Below are positions 48,757 to 56,984 of a DNA stretch of 64,000 bases, in pieces. The translations under genes were made by a program, and so were the position numbers. Origin of the DNA: Aminobacter aminovorans (GTDB taxonomy: Bacteria > Pseudomonadota > Alphaproteobacteria > Rhizobiales > Rhizobiaceae); assembly GCF_900445235.1 (NCBI RefSeq), contig NZ_UFSM01000001.1:4479501-4543500 (forward strand), written 5' to 3'. Under the pieces are notes generated by a model. It made no database searches. It had not been told where the DNA came from and saw nothing but the letters and a program-made list of their open reading frames with translations. Numbering within the stretch: position 1 is the first letter of the stretch; the number at the start of each line of letters is the position of its first letter.

Positions 48757-49740
48757 TCATACGTTCTTTGCAGACCCGTCCCAGCGCGACGCTTCGCCCG
48801 AGCCGAAGGCCTTTTCCTTGAGCTCGCGGAACTTCGACGAAGCCTCTTCCAGCTTCCTGTCCCATTCCGGATTGGGCACCTGGCCTTCGATGACCTTGAA
48901 ATAGACCTGCATCAGCGACGCCACCGCAAAAGGTTCGATCAGCGCCGACTTGAACGCCCAGGCAAAGACGACCGCCAGCACGAAAGCCCAGCCACCCATT
49001 TCGCCCGGCATGAAGTAGAGAATGGCACCGGCAGGCGCCAGCATGAACAGGAAGATGAACAGCGACACGACCCAGACGACGAGCGACAGCCAGACCGCGT
49101 TCTTGATCATGGTCGAGCCGTTCTGGGCGTAAAGCACCACGCCCTGCCGCGCGCTCTGCCAGGGAGAGTTGCTGCCGATGCGGATGTTGTAGCCGAGGAT
49201 GATCTCGTCGACATAGGTCAGCGACATGCGGACGATGGTGTTGAGGAACCGTACCAGCCCGTCGAGGCCGGGGATTGGCAGGAAGGCGGCGATGCCGCCG
49301 ATCAAGCCGGTGATGGTGCGGATCACGCCCTTCACCAGTTGGTCGAGCACGAACAGCACACTCGCCTCGGTGAAGCGCTCGGCGACGACCTCGCGGGCAT
49401 AGGAAATCTGGTTCTGGCCGCCTGGAATGTCACGCCCGTCGATCAGATGGACCATGACGGCGATGTGCCCGGCCTTGACGATGTAGAGGATGTATTCGCG
49501 GATCCAGTAGACCGCGACCGACACCACGCCGAAGCCAGCGATGCCACCCCATACGGCGAATGAAACCGGCCCGTCAGGGTCCGTCGCGATATGGCCGACG
49601 CCGTAGCCGACGCCTGCACCCGCTCCCATCGCCGCGATGTAGGCGAGCGTGATGCCGAAATAGACGATCATGCGCAGCACGATGAACGGCCAGGTGCGTG
49701 CCATGATCGCCAGGCTCTGGCCTATGCTGAAATCCCACAT
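48757..49740 (-). CDS. Unrecognised polytopic membrane protein
   Basis: A 327-residue protein I cannot assign to a named family. It has about six membrane segments (for example FIVLRMIVYFGITLAYIAAM, AVWGGIAGFGVVSVAVYWI, AVWLSLVVWVVSLFIFLFML and GGWAFVLAVVFAWAFKSALI). A Gly-rich loop (GAGAGVGYGVGH) and a charged cytoplasmic tail (WDRKLEEASSKFRELKEKAF) are present. The start MWDFSIGQSL follows GGGGAGAG. Its neighbours give no functional hint. Confidence 0.8.
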   Translation of the reverse strand: MWDFSIGQSLAIMARTWPFIVLRMIVYFGITLAYIAAMGAGAGVGYGVGHIATDPDGPVSFAVWGGIAGFGVVSVAVYWIREYILYIVKAGHIAVMVHLIDGRDIPGGQNQISYAREVVAERFTEASVLFVLDQLVKGVIRTITGLIGGIAAFLPIPGLDGLVRFLNTIVRMSLTYVDEIILGYNIRIGSNSPWQSARQGVVLYAQNGSTMIKNAVWLSLVVWVVSLFIFLFMLAPAGAILYFMPGEMGGWAFVLAVVFAWAFKSALIEPFAVASLMQVYFKVIEGQVPNPEWDRKLEEASSKFRELKEKAFGSGEASRWDGSAKNV

Positions 49741-49813
49741 ACCCGACTCTCCCCTAAGAGATGGGCAGGAGGATGCGCCGCAGCCGGCGGATGTCAATCA
49801 CCCCGGGGGGATG

Positions 49814-49857
49814 AGCCAACCGGGGCATGAGCCAATCACCCCAGGGAACAAGCCAAT
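49814..49857. repeat. Three short AGCCAA direct repeats
   Basis: AGCCAA occurs at 49814, 49830 and 49851 within a C/G-rich stretch (flanks like ATCACCCC and GGGGCATG also recur), between ribB and the membrane-protein gene. The copies are imperfect and irregularly spaced. The role is unknown. Confidence 0.4.
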
Positions 49858-49900
49858 CCATCCCCTAGACGGGGCATTTTGCCCGGCCGGCGCGGCGAAA

Positions 49901-50998
49901 TCAGCGGATTTCGGTCTTGGCGATACAGATGCCAAAGCCCTCGAGACCGACGTAATGACGCTCGCGCGAGGCGACCAGGTTGATCGACGAGATGCCGAGG
50001 TCCTTGAGGATCTGCGCGCCAAGGCCGATCTGGCGCCATTCGTCTTCGCGGCGGCGCGCCTCTTCGTGGTCTTCGCGCTCGGCAATCGGGCGGTTGCGGC
50101 CGAGACTGGAGACGCCGACCGAGCCCTCGCGCAGATAGACGATGACACCGCGCTTGCACTCGCCGAAGGTCTTCATGATGTCGGCAAGCTTGTTGCTGGT
50201 ACCGAACACGTCCGTCACCACATCCTCGGTGTGCAGTCGCACCGGCACTTCTTCGCCGTCGCGGATGTCGCCGAAGACGATGGCGAGATGGTGCATCGTG
50301 TCCCATGGCAGGGTGTAGGTGATGGCCTTGGCCTTGCCGGCCGGGGTGTCGATGTCGAAGGTGCTGACGCGCTCGATCAGCGTCTCCTGGCGCTGGCGAT
50401 AGGCGATGAGGTCGGCAACCGAGACCTGCTGCAGGCCGTTCTTCTCGGCAAAGGACGCAACCTGCGGACCGCGCATGACGGTACCGTCGTCATTGACCAG
50501 TTCGGAAATCACGCCGACCGGCGGCAGGCCGGCGAGCTTGCACAGGTCGACGGCGGCCTCGGTATGGCCCGAACGCATCAGAACGCCACCCTCGCGCGCG
50601 ATCAGCGGGAAGATGTGGCCCGGGCGGACGAAATCGCCGCCGCCGGCATTGGGATTGGCCAGGTTGCGCACGGTAAGCGTGCGGTCGTCGGCCGAGATGC
50701 CTGTCGTGGTGCCGTGCTTGAAGTCGACGCTGACAGTGAAAGCGGTGGTGTGGGCGGAATCGTTGTCGGCGACCATCGGCGTCAGGTTGAGGCGCCGGGC
50801 GTCTTCCTTGAGCATCGGCGTGCAGACGATGCCCGAGGTGTGACGCACGATGAAGGCCATTTTCTCCGCCGTGCAGTGGACAGCGGCAACGATCAGGTCG
50901 CCTTCGTTCTCGCGCCCGTCATCGTCCATGACGACCACGATCTCGCCGCGCTCGAAAGCGCGCAGCGCTTCGACAACTTTCTTCTGGTCGTATGGCAT
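49901..50998 (-). CDS. ribB: 3,4-dihydroxy-2-butanone-4-phosphate synthase with degenerate GTP cyclohydrolase II domain (RibBX type)
   Basis: 365 aa. The RibB domain (about 1-205) makes the four-carbon unit of riboflavin from ribulose 5-phosphate. The acidic metal/substrate loop VVVMDDDGRENEGDLIVAA, SGIVCTPM, TTTGISADDR, RPGHIFPLIAREGGVLMRSGHTEAAVDL (split here) are intact. The C-terminal half resembles GTP cyclohydrolase II, but the Cys cluster that binds zinc is absent (LHTEDVVTDVFGTSNK in its place), so that activity is unlikely. No FMN riboswitch is visible upstream. Confidence 0.93.
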   Translation of the reverse strand: MPYDQKKVVEALRAFERGEIVVVMDDDGRENEGDLIVAAVHCTAEKMAFIVRHTSGIVCTPMLKEDARRLNLTPMVADNDSAHTTAFTVSVDFKHGTTTGISADDRTLTVRNLANPNAGGGDFVRPGHIFPLIAREGGVLMRSGHTEAAVDLCKLAGLPPVGVISELVNDDGTVMRGPQVASFAEKNGLQQVSVADLIAYRQRQETLIERVSTFDIDTPAGKAKAITYTLPWDTMHHLAIVFGDIRDGEEVPVRLHTEDVVTDVFGTSNKLADIMKTFGECKRGVIVYLREGSVGVSSLGRNRPIAEREDHEEARRREDEWRQIGLGAQILKDLGISSINLVASRERHYVGLEGFGICIAKTEIR

Positions 50999-51115
50999 GG
51001 CGTGGTCACTCGGTGCGTGTGGTTGTTCTGGTGCAGATTAGGCCATTCGGGCAGCAAGGCAGTAGGCTTTTTTGCAGCGGAACGAATTGCCCGGCTGCGG
51101 CATTGCCTCACTCAC

Positions 51116-52216
51116 CTAGATCCGCCCTGTCTGTCCGCGGTGGCGCAAGAAATGGTCGGCGATCGCGCAGGCAACCATTGCCTCGCCGATCGGCACGGCA
51201 CGGATGCCGACGCACGGATCGTGGCGGCCCTTGGTCATCACATCGACGTCCTTGCCGTCCTTGTCGATCGACTTGCGCGGCGTCAGGATCGAGGAGGTCG
51301 GCTTGACGGCAAAACGGGCAATCACGTCCTGTCCGGTCGAAATGCCGCCCAGAATGCCGCCGGCATTGTTGGACAGGAACAGCGGTGTGCCGTCATTGCC
51401 CATGCGCATCTCGTCGGCATTCTCTTCGCCTGTTATGCGCGCGGCCTCAAAGCCGTTGCCGATCTCGACGCCCTTGACGGCGTTGATCGACATCAGGTTG
51501 GAGGCGATGTCCTGGTCGAGCTTGGCATAGATCGGCGCACCAAGGCCTGCCGGCACGCCCTCCGCGACGATCTCGATCACCGCACCGACCGACGATCCAG
51601 CCTTGCGGATGCCGTCGAGATAGTCGGAGAAGACCTGGACCGAGGCAGGGTCCGGCGTGAAGAACGGATTTTCGGCGCTGCCGATGAAATCCCAGTTCCA
51701 GTTGGCCCGGTCGATCGATTTGGTGCCCATCGACACCAGCGCGCCACGCACCACCAGTCCCGGCACGATCTTGCGGGCAATCGCGCCGGCAGCGACACGG
51801 GCCGCCGTCTCGCGCGCCGACGAACGGCCACCGCCGCGATGGTCGCGCAGGCCATATTTGACGTCATAGGCGTAGTCGGCATGGCCGGGGCGATATTGCC
51901 GTGCGATCTCGCCATAATCCTTTGAACGCTGGTCGACATTCTCGATCAGCATCGAAATCGGCGTGCCCGTCGAAATGAGGGTCTCGCCATCCTCGTCCGC
52001 GATCACTCCCGACAGCACCTTGACCTCGTCGGGTTCGCGACGCTGGGTGACGAAACGCGACTGGCCGGGCTTGCGCTTGTCGAGCTCGTCCTGGATGTCC
52101 TTCAGCGTGAAGTGGATGCCGGGCGGGCAGCCGTCAACGACACAGCCAAGCGCCGCCCCATGGCTCTCACCCCAGGTGGTGACGCGAAACAGATGGCCGA
52201 AGGTGTTGTGCGACAT
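51116..52216 (-). CDS. aroC: Chorismate synthase
   Basis: The last step of the shikimate pathway, FMN-dependent. The 366-residue protein has [19 protein letters not shown] (signature 1), [35 protein letters not shown] (signature 2) and the C-terminal [19 protein letters not shown]. The start at [10 protein letters not shown] is the family N-terminus. It lies 117 bp upstream of ribB on the same strand. Confidence 0.98.
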   Translation of the reverse strand: MSHNTFGHLFRVTTWGESHGAALGCVVDGCPPGIHFTLKDIQDELDKRKPGQSRFVTQRREPDEVKVLSGVIADEDGETLISTGTPISMLIENVDQRSKDYGEIARQYRPGHADYAYDVKYGLRDHRGGGRSSARETAARVAAGAIARKIVPGLVVRGALVSMGTKSIDRANWNWDFIGSAENPFFTPDPASVQVFSDYLDGIRKAGSSVGAVIEIVAEGVPAGLGAPIYAKLDQDIASNLMSINAVKGVEIGNGFEAARITGEENADEMRMGNDGTPLFLSNNAGGILGGISTGQDVIARFAVKPTSSILTPRKSIDKDGKDVDVMTKGRHDPCVGIRAVPIGEAMVACAIADHFLRHRGQTGRI

Positions 52217-52400
52217 GCAGGCGGGCCTTTCCGGATATGGCCGCGTTCTAACGCATGCCCCTGAAAAGTAAAATTGCTTTTCGGCCCCGAACCCTCCAAC
52301 GGCGGGCATCATTTGCGCATCGGCATGAGCTCGGCACGGTCAATTGGCTGCATTAACAGTGGTCAAAGCGTGATCGCTGCAGTTTTAGTTTTGACACATT

Positions 52401-52427
52401 CGGTTGGTTTCTGCTTCCTTCCAACCG
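52401..52427. promoter_or_regulatory. Inverted repeat upstream of the DUF1344 gene
   Basis: 7-bp perfect arms CGGTTGG and CCAACCG with a 13-base spacer lie about 50 bp before the DUF1344 start. A TTGACA is just upstream at 52391-52396. It could be an operator or a leader hairpin. Confidence 0.4.
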
Positions 52428-52479
52428 CTCGTTAACGTTTATGCCTCGCCTTGCGGGGCGCAGAAAAAAGAGGACGACA

Positions 52480-52728
52480 ATGCGTACCCTTATTGGCGCC
52501 GTTGCCGCCGTGCTCATGATGTCTGGCGCTGCGCTCGCTGCCGAAGCCGAAGGTCAGGTCAAGTCGGTCGACAAGGACAAGGCCACCATCACGCTTTCCA
52601 ACGGCAAGTCCTACAAGCTGCCAGGCGAGTTCGATGTCGAGAACATCAAGCCGGGCATGGACATCCTGCTCGCTTATGACGTGGTCGAGGGCGAGAACCT
52701 GATCACCGACATGGAACTGCCGCAGTAA
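52480..52728 (+). CDS. DUF1344 domain-containing secreted protein
   Basis: An 82-residue exported protein: signal peptide MRTLIGAVAAVLMMSGAALA, then a small beta-rich DUF1344 domain (GQVKSVDKDKATITLSNGKS, FDVENIKPGMDILLAYD). DUF1344 is common in rhizobia and its function is unknown. The fold looks OB- or Tudor-like. The ATG follows GAGGA. Confidence 0.88.
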   Translation: MRTLIGAVAAVLMMSGAALAAEAEGQVKSVDKDKATITLSNGKSYKLPGEFDVENIKPGMDILLAYDVVEGENLITDMELPQ

Positions 52729-52745
52729 AGATTGCGCCGCCGGCT

Positions 52746-53333
52746 TTACAGCCAGTCGAGGCGGCCACTTTCCACTCTCAGCACGCGGTCTTGGGGGATC
52801 TCCAGGGCCGCGGCTTTGTTTTTGGGCAGGTCTTCCACCAGCCGGAAAATCGCGCGCATCACGCCGCCATGGGTAACGCAGACCGTCGGCCGGCTGGTTT
52901 CGACGAGCCATGGACGGATGCGACAGGCCAGCATCTGGTAACTCTCGGCATCCTCGCCGGGCGGTACGAAATCCCACTTGTCGTGTTGGCGTGCCGTGCT
53001 GGCACCCGGCGCGCGCGCCTCGAGCTCGGCGAAGGTAAAACCCTGCCAGTCACCGAAATTGACTTCGACAAGGCGCGGGTCTGTTCGGTAGGCCATGGGA
53101 TCGAGCCCCATCGCTGCGCGCGCCCGCTCCATCGTCTCGCGGGTGCGCCGCATCGGGCTTGCGACGAAATCGAAATTCTCGGGATCGGGGATCAGTTCGG
53201 CGAGCCGTCGGCCGTTGCGGTCGGCCTGCTCGCGCCCGACCGTATTGATGTCGATGTCGGCCTGCCCCTGTAGACGCTGCTCGGCGTTCCATGGCGTCTG
53301 ACCATGGCGCACGACATAGAGGAGCGGGTTCAT
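52746..53333 (-). CDS. Histidine phosphatase family protein (phosphoglycerate mutase-like)
   Basis: A 195-residue, branch-1 histidine phosphatase. It has the RHG motif YVVRHGQTPWN with catalytic His9 or 10, phosphate-pocket Arg in SPMRRTRET, acid VEVNFGDWQG, and the second His in VTHGGVMRAIFR. It may dephosphorylate a small metabolite or nucleotide. Its start is 26 bp after the fabI stop, so it is probably co-transcribed with fabI. Confidence 0.92.
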   Translation of the reverse strand: MNPLLYVVRHGQTPWNAEQRLQGQADIDINTVGREQADRNGRRLAELIPDPENFDFVASPMRRTRETMERARAAMGLDPMAYRTDPRLVEVNFGDWQGFTFAELEARAPGASTARQHDKWDFVPPGEDAESYQMLACRIRPWLVETSRPTVCVTHGGVMRAIFRLVEDLPKNKAAALEIPQDRVLRVESGRLDWL

Positions 53334-53359
53334 GGCGATGCGATGCTGCGCGGGAAGGA

Positions 53360-54178
53360 TCAGTCCTTCACGGCGGCGATGTCGGGCGCGTCGACGGCCT
53401 TCATGCCGACGACATGGTAGCCGGAATCGACGTGGTGCACTTCGCCGGTGACGCCACGCGACAGGTGCGACAGGAAGTAGAGCGCGGAATCGCCGACCTC
53501 CTCGATCGAAACGGTGCGGCGCAGTGGTGCATTGTACTCGTTCCACTTCAGGATGTAGCGGAAGTCGTCGATGCCCGACGCGGCAAGCGTCTTGATCGGG
53601 CCAGCCGAGATCGCATTGACGCGGATCGCCTTGGGGCCGAGGTCGACGGCGAGATATTTCACGCTCGCCTCGAGCGCTGCCTTGGCAACGCCCATGACGT
53701 TGTAGTTCGGCATGACCTTCTCGGCGCCGTAGTAGGTCATGGTCAGCATCGAGCCGCCATCGGTCATCAGCTTCTCGGCGCGCTGGGCGACAGCCGTGAA
53801 GGAATAGACCGAGATGTCCATGGTGCGCAGGAAATTGGCATGGCTGGTGTCGACATAGCGGCCGGTCAGTTCGTCCTTGTCGGAAAAGCCGATGGCATGG
53901 ACGACGAAGTCGAGCTTGCCCCACTTCTTTTCGAGCGTCTCGAAGCAGGCATCGATGGTCGCCATGTCGGTGACGTCGCAATGCCCGCAGACAAGAGCGC
54001 CGATTTCGGCGGCCAGCGGCTCGACGCGCTTCTTCAGGGCATCGCCCTGATAGGTGAAGGCAAGCTCGGCGCCCTGGTCGGCGCAGGCCTTGGCAATGCC
54101 CCAGGCAATCGATCTGTTGTTGGCGACGCCGAGAATAAGGCCGCGCTTGCCGGCCATCAGGCCCTGTCCACCCGCCAT
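53360..54178 (-). CDS. fabI: Enoyl-[acyl-carrier-protein] reductase (NADH) FabI
   Basis: The last reduction of the fatty-acid elongation cycle. The 272-residue SDR-type protein has the FabI nucleotide motif GKRGLILGVANNRSIAWGIA, the catalytic Tyr-x6-Lys within YYGAEKVMPNYNVMGVAKAALEAS (split here), and the NAISAGPIKTLAASGI loop. The start is MAGGQGLMAGKRG; 54193 is also in frame. Triclosan-class sensitivity is typical for this family. Confidence 0.95.
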   Translation of the reverse strand: MAGGQGLMAGKRGLILGVANNRSIAWGIAKACADQGAELAFTYQGDALKKRVEPLAAEIGALVCGHCDVTDMATIDACFETLEKKWGKLDFVVHAIGFSDKDELTGRYVDTSHANFLRTMDISVYSFTAVAQRAEKLMTDGGSMLTMTYYGAEKVMPNYNVMGVAKAALEASVKYLAVDLGPKAIRVNAISAGPIKTLAASGIDDFRYILKWNEYNAPLRRTVSIEEVGDSALYFLSHLSRGVTGEVHHVDSGYHVVGMKAVDAPDIAAVKD

Positions 54179-54289
54179 ATGAGCGCACTCCAATTCTTTG
54201 AATGTTTTGCAGAGCCTATCGCATAGGCAACCTGCACCTTCAAGCTTTCATGCGACCTTGGTCGCAGCCAGGGCCATGGACTGTAAAGA

Positions 54290-54308
54290 TGACGCAAGCC
54301 TTGCGTCA
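54290..54308 (-). terminator. Hairpin downstream of the J-protein gene
   Basis: Perfect 8-bp arms TGACGCAA-gcc-TTGCGTCA lie 27 bp after the J-protein stop. It overlaps the first unit of the 14-bp tandem repeat. No U run follows on the minus strand. Confidence 0.4.
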
Positions 54309-54340
54309 GTCGCCTTGTGTCAGTCCGCCTTGTGTCAGTC
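54298..54340. repeat. Three tandem 14-bp repeats at the J-protein 3' end
   Basis: GCCTTGCGTCAGTC at 54298, then GCCTTGTGTCAGTC at 54312 and again at 54327 (one extra C between the last two). Copies 2 and 3 are identical. The minus-strand stop codon of the J-protein gene lies inside copy 3. Confidence 0.85.
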
Positions 54341-55297
54341 GGGGGACTTGCGCAGCAATTCCTCAAGTGCCGCATCGCCGCCTTCCGGAAGCATGACGCG
54401 GACATGGGCATATAGGTCGCCATGGCCGCCTGCCTTTTCCGGCAGGCCGCGGCCCTTGAGGCGCAGCACCTTGTCCGAACTCGACCACTCGGGAATTTTC
54501 ACCGCCAGCCGACCTGTCGGCGTTTCCACCGCGGCCTTGGTGCCGAGCACCGCTTCCTTGAGGCTCACCGGCAGGTCGACATGCAGGTCCCTGCCCTCGA
54601 CGCGGTAGCGTGGATGGCGACGGAACCTGATCTTGACCAGCGCGTCGCCGGCACCGCCAAGGCCCTGCTCGCCCTGGCCCTTGAGCCTGATCGTCTGGCC
54701 GTCCTCGACATATTCCGGCAGTTTCACCGCCATCTTGCGGCCATCGGGGAACATCGCCGTCACCTTGGGCGCGGTCGCCGCCTCCTCGATGGTGACATCA
54801 AGCGTGACATTGACGTCGCCGCCCGGCTGCGCACGCTGGGCACCTGGGCCGCCGCCCATGCCAGCGCCCATTCCGGCACCGTGAGCAGCACCAGGGCCGC
54901 GCTGGCCAAAGGAATCGCCGAAAATCTGACTGAAGATATCGCCGGCATCGAAGGATGCGCCGCCCGGACCGCCGGAGCGGAACTCGAAGCGCGACCCGCC
55001 GGGGCCCGCCTGCTGGCGGCGGAATCCACCAAATGGATCACCACCTGCCGCGCCTTCGAAGCCATGGAAGCGCGCCTTGCCCTCGGCGTCGATTTCGCCG
55101 TGGTCGAAAGCCGCCTTCTTCTTCTCGTCGCCGAGAATCTCATAGGCCTGGTTGGCCGCGGCAAAGCGTTCCTTCGCCTTCGGATCGTCCGGATTCTGGT
55201 CCGGGTGGTGCTTCTTGGCGAGCTTGCGGTAAGCCGCCTTGATGTCCTTGGCCGAGGCGTTCTTGGCAACGCCCAGCACCTCATAGGGGTCGCGCAT
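54335..55297 (-). CDS. J domain protein, CbpA/type II DnaJ
   Basis: A 320-residue co-chaperone. The J domain is at 1-65 with HPD in [12 protein letters not shown] Gly/Phe-rich region spans about 75-160 ([18 protein letters not shown]). Two C-terminal substrate-binding beta domains (about 160-310) have the [18 protein letters not shown] segment. The zinc-finger Cys repeats of DnaJ are absent, so it is a type II J protein stimulating DnaK on specific clients. The stop codon lies in a tandem repeat. Confidence 0.94.
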   Translation of the reverse strand: MRDPYEVLGVAKNASAKDIKAAYRKLAKKHHPDQNPDDPKAKERFAAANQAYEILGDEKKKAAFDHGEIDAEGKARFHGFEGAAGGDPFGGFRRQQAGPGGSRFEFRSGGPGGASFDAGDIFSQIFGDSFGQRGPGAAHGAGMGAGMGGGPGAQRAQPGGDVNVTLDVTIEEAATAPKVTAMFPDGRKMAVKLPEYVEDGQTIRLKGQGEQGLGGAGDALVKIRFRRHPRYRVEGRDLHVDLPVSLKEAVLGTKAAVETPTGRLAVKIPEWSSSDKVLRLKGRGLPEKAGGHGDLYAHVRVMLPEGGDAALEELLRKSPD

Positions 55298-55384
55298 ACG
55301 TCAATCCACAACAGAGAAAAGGGTTTGTTCCTTCCTATATGCGCTTGGCTAGGAAGAAATTCCAGAGGCGGAAAGCCGCAACCG

Positions 55385-55849
55385 TCAGACAGGCACGAAA
55401 GACAGCATCTGCCAGGTGCCTGACCCGGCGGCGCAGACCTCGCCCTTGAACAGGCTGACCCCGTCGAAGCTCTCGCGCGAAACGGCGAATGCGCGGCACA
55501 GCACGCCACGCTCCTTGCTCTCGACAAGGGCCGTGATCGCGCCGCGCGAGCCCGTCTCGGCATTCGCCCAGGGAATCGCCTGGCCTTTCAGCTCGTCGAC
55601 GTCGGCGGACGATACCGCGTTGCGGATGGTCGTCTCGTCGGACAGTCGATTCGCATCGGTGGTCCTGTTGACGTCGTCGGGAACCTTGCTTGTAACAAGG
55701 CTGCGGTCGACTTCCGCCTTTTCGAGGCTGAAGCCACCGGCGCCGCATGCGCTGATCGTCGTCAGGCCAAGCAGCAGCAACACCTTGAAGGATCGGAACC
55801 CGAATTGTGGGAGGCAATGGCCCTCAAAGGCTTGCGCGAAGCGCGACAA
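55385..55849 (-). CDS. RT0821/Lpp0805-type surface lipoprotein
   Basis: A 154-residue protein with an N-terminal hydrophobic segment and lipobox (LLLLGLTTISACG, Cys near 35). The mature domain (about 60-154) has TTIRNAVSSADVDELKGQAI, GSRGAITALVESKERGVLCR and EVCAAGSGTWQM, matching the small 16-17 kDa surface antigen class of alphaproteobacteria. Function is unknown. A later start is possible because the N-region before the hydrophobic segment is long (about 20 aa). Confidence 0.82.
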   Translation of the reverse strand: MSRFAQAFEGHCLPQFGFRSFKVLLLLGLTTISACGAGGFSLEKAEVDRSLVTSKVPDDVNRTTDANRLSDETTIRNAVSSADVDELKGQAIPWANAETGSRGAITALVESKERGVLCRAFAVSRESFDGVSLFKGEVCAAGSGTWQMLSFVPV

Positions 55850-55891
55850 TAGGCATTCTCCCGGTCGTAAATGGCAGGTCGAGTAAAAGCT

Positions 55892-56509
55892 ATGACGGAC
55901 ACAGAGTTAACAAGCAGTGACTTCACGGAGGCTGCAGAGCCTTTCCAGCTCTTTGCCTCGTGGCTGAAGGACGCTACGGCCAGCGAGCCGAACGATCCGA
56001 CGGCACTGGCGCTGGCCACCGTCGACACCGACGGACTGCCTGACGTGCGCATGGTGCTGCTCAAGGAATTCGACGAACATGGCTTCGTCTTCTACACCAA
56101 TTTCGAAAGCGCCAAGGGCCGCGAAATCCTTGCGACCATGAAAGCGGCGATGTGTTTTCACTGGAAATCGCTGCGTCGCCAGGTCCGTGTGCGCGGTCCG
56201 GTCGAGATCGTCACCGACACCGAGGCAGACGAGTATTTCGCCTCGCGCCCGCGCGGCAGCCGCATCGGTGCCTGGGCGTCGAAGCAGTCGCGTCCGCTGG
56301 AAAGCCGCTTCGCGCTTGAAAAGGCCGTCGCCGAATACACCGCCCGGCACGTCATCGGTGAAATCCCGCGTCCGCCGTACTGGTCGGGTTTCCGCATCGT
56401 ACCGAGCCAGATCGAATTCTGGCACGACCGCCCCTTCCGCCTGCACGACCGCGTCGTCTTCACCCGCGCTGCCAATGGCGGCTGGGACAAAGACCGGCTC
56501 TATCCGTGA
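55892..56509 (+). CDS. pdxH: Pyridoxamine 5'-phosphate oxidase
   Basis: The FMN enzyme oxidising PNP and PMP to pyridoxal phosphate. The 205-residue protein has the FMN-binding segment [39 protein letters not shown] and the C-terminal PROSITE-like segment [19 protein letters not shown]. Start alternatives are 55871 and 55892, and [10 protein letters not shown] fits relatives. It is divergent from the surface lipoprotein gene and convergent with the NUDIX gene. Confidence 0.96.
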   Translation: MTDTELTSSDFTEAAEPFQLFASWLKDATASEPNDPTALALATVDTDGLPDVRMVLLKEFDEHGFVFYTNFESAKGREILATMKAAMCFHWKSLRRQVRVRGPVEIVTDTEADEYFASRPRGSRIGAWASKQSRPLESRFALEKAVAEYTARHVIGEIPRPPYWSGFRIVPSQIEFWHDRPFRLHDRVVFTRAANGGWDKDRLYP

Positions 56510-56516
56510 CCCACGT

Positions 56517-56539
56517 AGCGGCGGCGCCTAGCCGCCGCT
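56517..56539. terminator. Bidirectional hairpin between pdxH and NUDIX genes
   Basis: Perfect 9-bp arms AGCGGCGGC-gccta-GCCGCCGCT sit 7 bp after the pdxH stop. The loop contains the reverse stop codon (cta, 56528-56530) of the NUDIX gene, so the stem also codes the last residues of NUDIX. No T run is present. Confidence 0.5.
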
Positions 56540-56965
56540 GACCGCTTGCCGCTGTCTTGTGGCGACCCCGGCGAGGCGCACATAGTCGATGTCGGCGAGG
56601 TTCGTCAGCGCGTCCAGTTCTTCCGGCGCGAACCACCCGATTTCGGTATGCTCGTCACAGACGCTTTCGGGCACACCGCCTGTCCATGCGGTCACCGCGT
56701 AGACGTGATGCAAGGCATCGCCATAGACATCGGGCCGACGCTCGGGCACACAATCCAGCCACAGGAATTCAGTCGGCATGACGCCTGCTTCCTCGTGCAC
56801 TTCCCGCCCCATCGCGTCGTCAGGCGTTTCATCAGGTTCAACACGGCCGCCGATCGCATCCCAGTGGCCCGGCCACGCCTTCTTCCAGTCGGCACGCAGG
56901 CCAAACAGCACCTGCCCGCTCTCGTTCACCAGAAGTGCGCTGGCTGTGACAACCGGTTCCGACAT
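56528..56965 (-). CDS. NUDIX hydrolase
   Basis: A 145-residue pyrophosphohydrolase. The NUDIX box G-x5-E-x7-REVHEEAGV is complete in GGRVEPDETPDDAMGREVHE-EAGV, with metal-binding Glu residues intact. The substrate is not predictable and could be a nucleoside diphosphate derivative. It lies 19 bp downstream of the enoyl-CoA hydratase gene start on the same strand? No: NUDIX ends the run and the ECH gene lies upstream, so they may share a transcript. Confidence 0.9.
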   Translation of the reverse strand: MSEPVVTASALLVNESGQVLFGLRADWKKAWPGHWDAIGGRVEPDETPDDAMGREVHEEAGVMPTEFLWLDCVPERRPDVYGDALHHVYAVTAWTGGVPESVCDEHTEIGWFAPEELDALTNLADIDYVRLAGVATRQRQAVSGG

Positions 56966-56984
56966 CTTTTCCCCGAGGCGGCCT

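Noticed and set aside
49814..49857. CRISPR-like array
   Set aside because: Only three 6-bp units with irregular 10-15 bp gaps; far too short and imperfect, and no cas genes are nearby.
50999..51115. Possible FMN riboswitch upstream of ribB
   Set aside because: The 117-bp leader lacks the conserved RFN sequence blocks and is too short for the full element.
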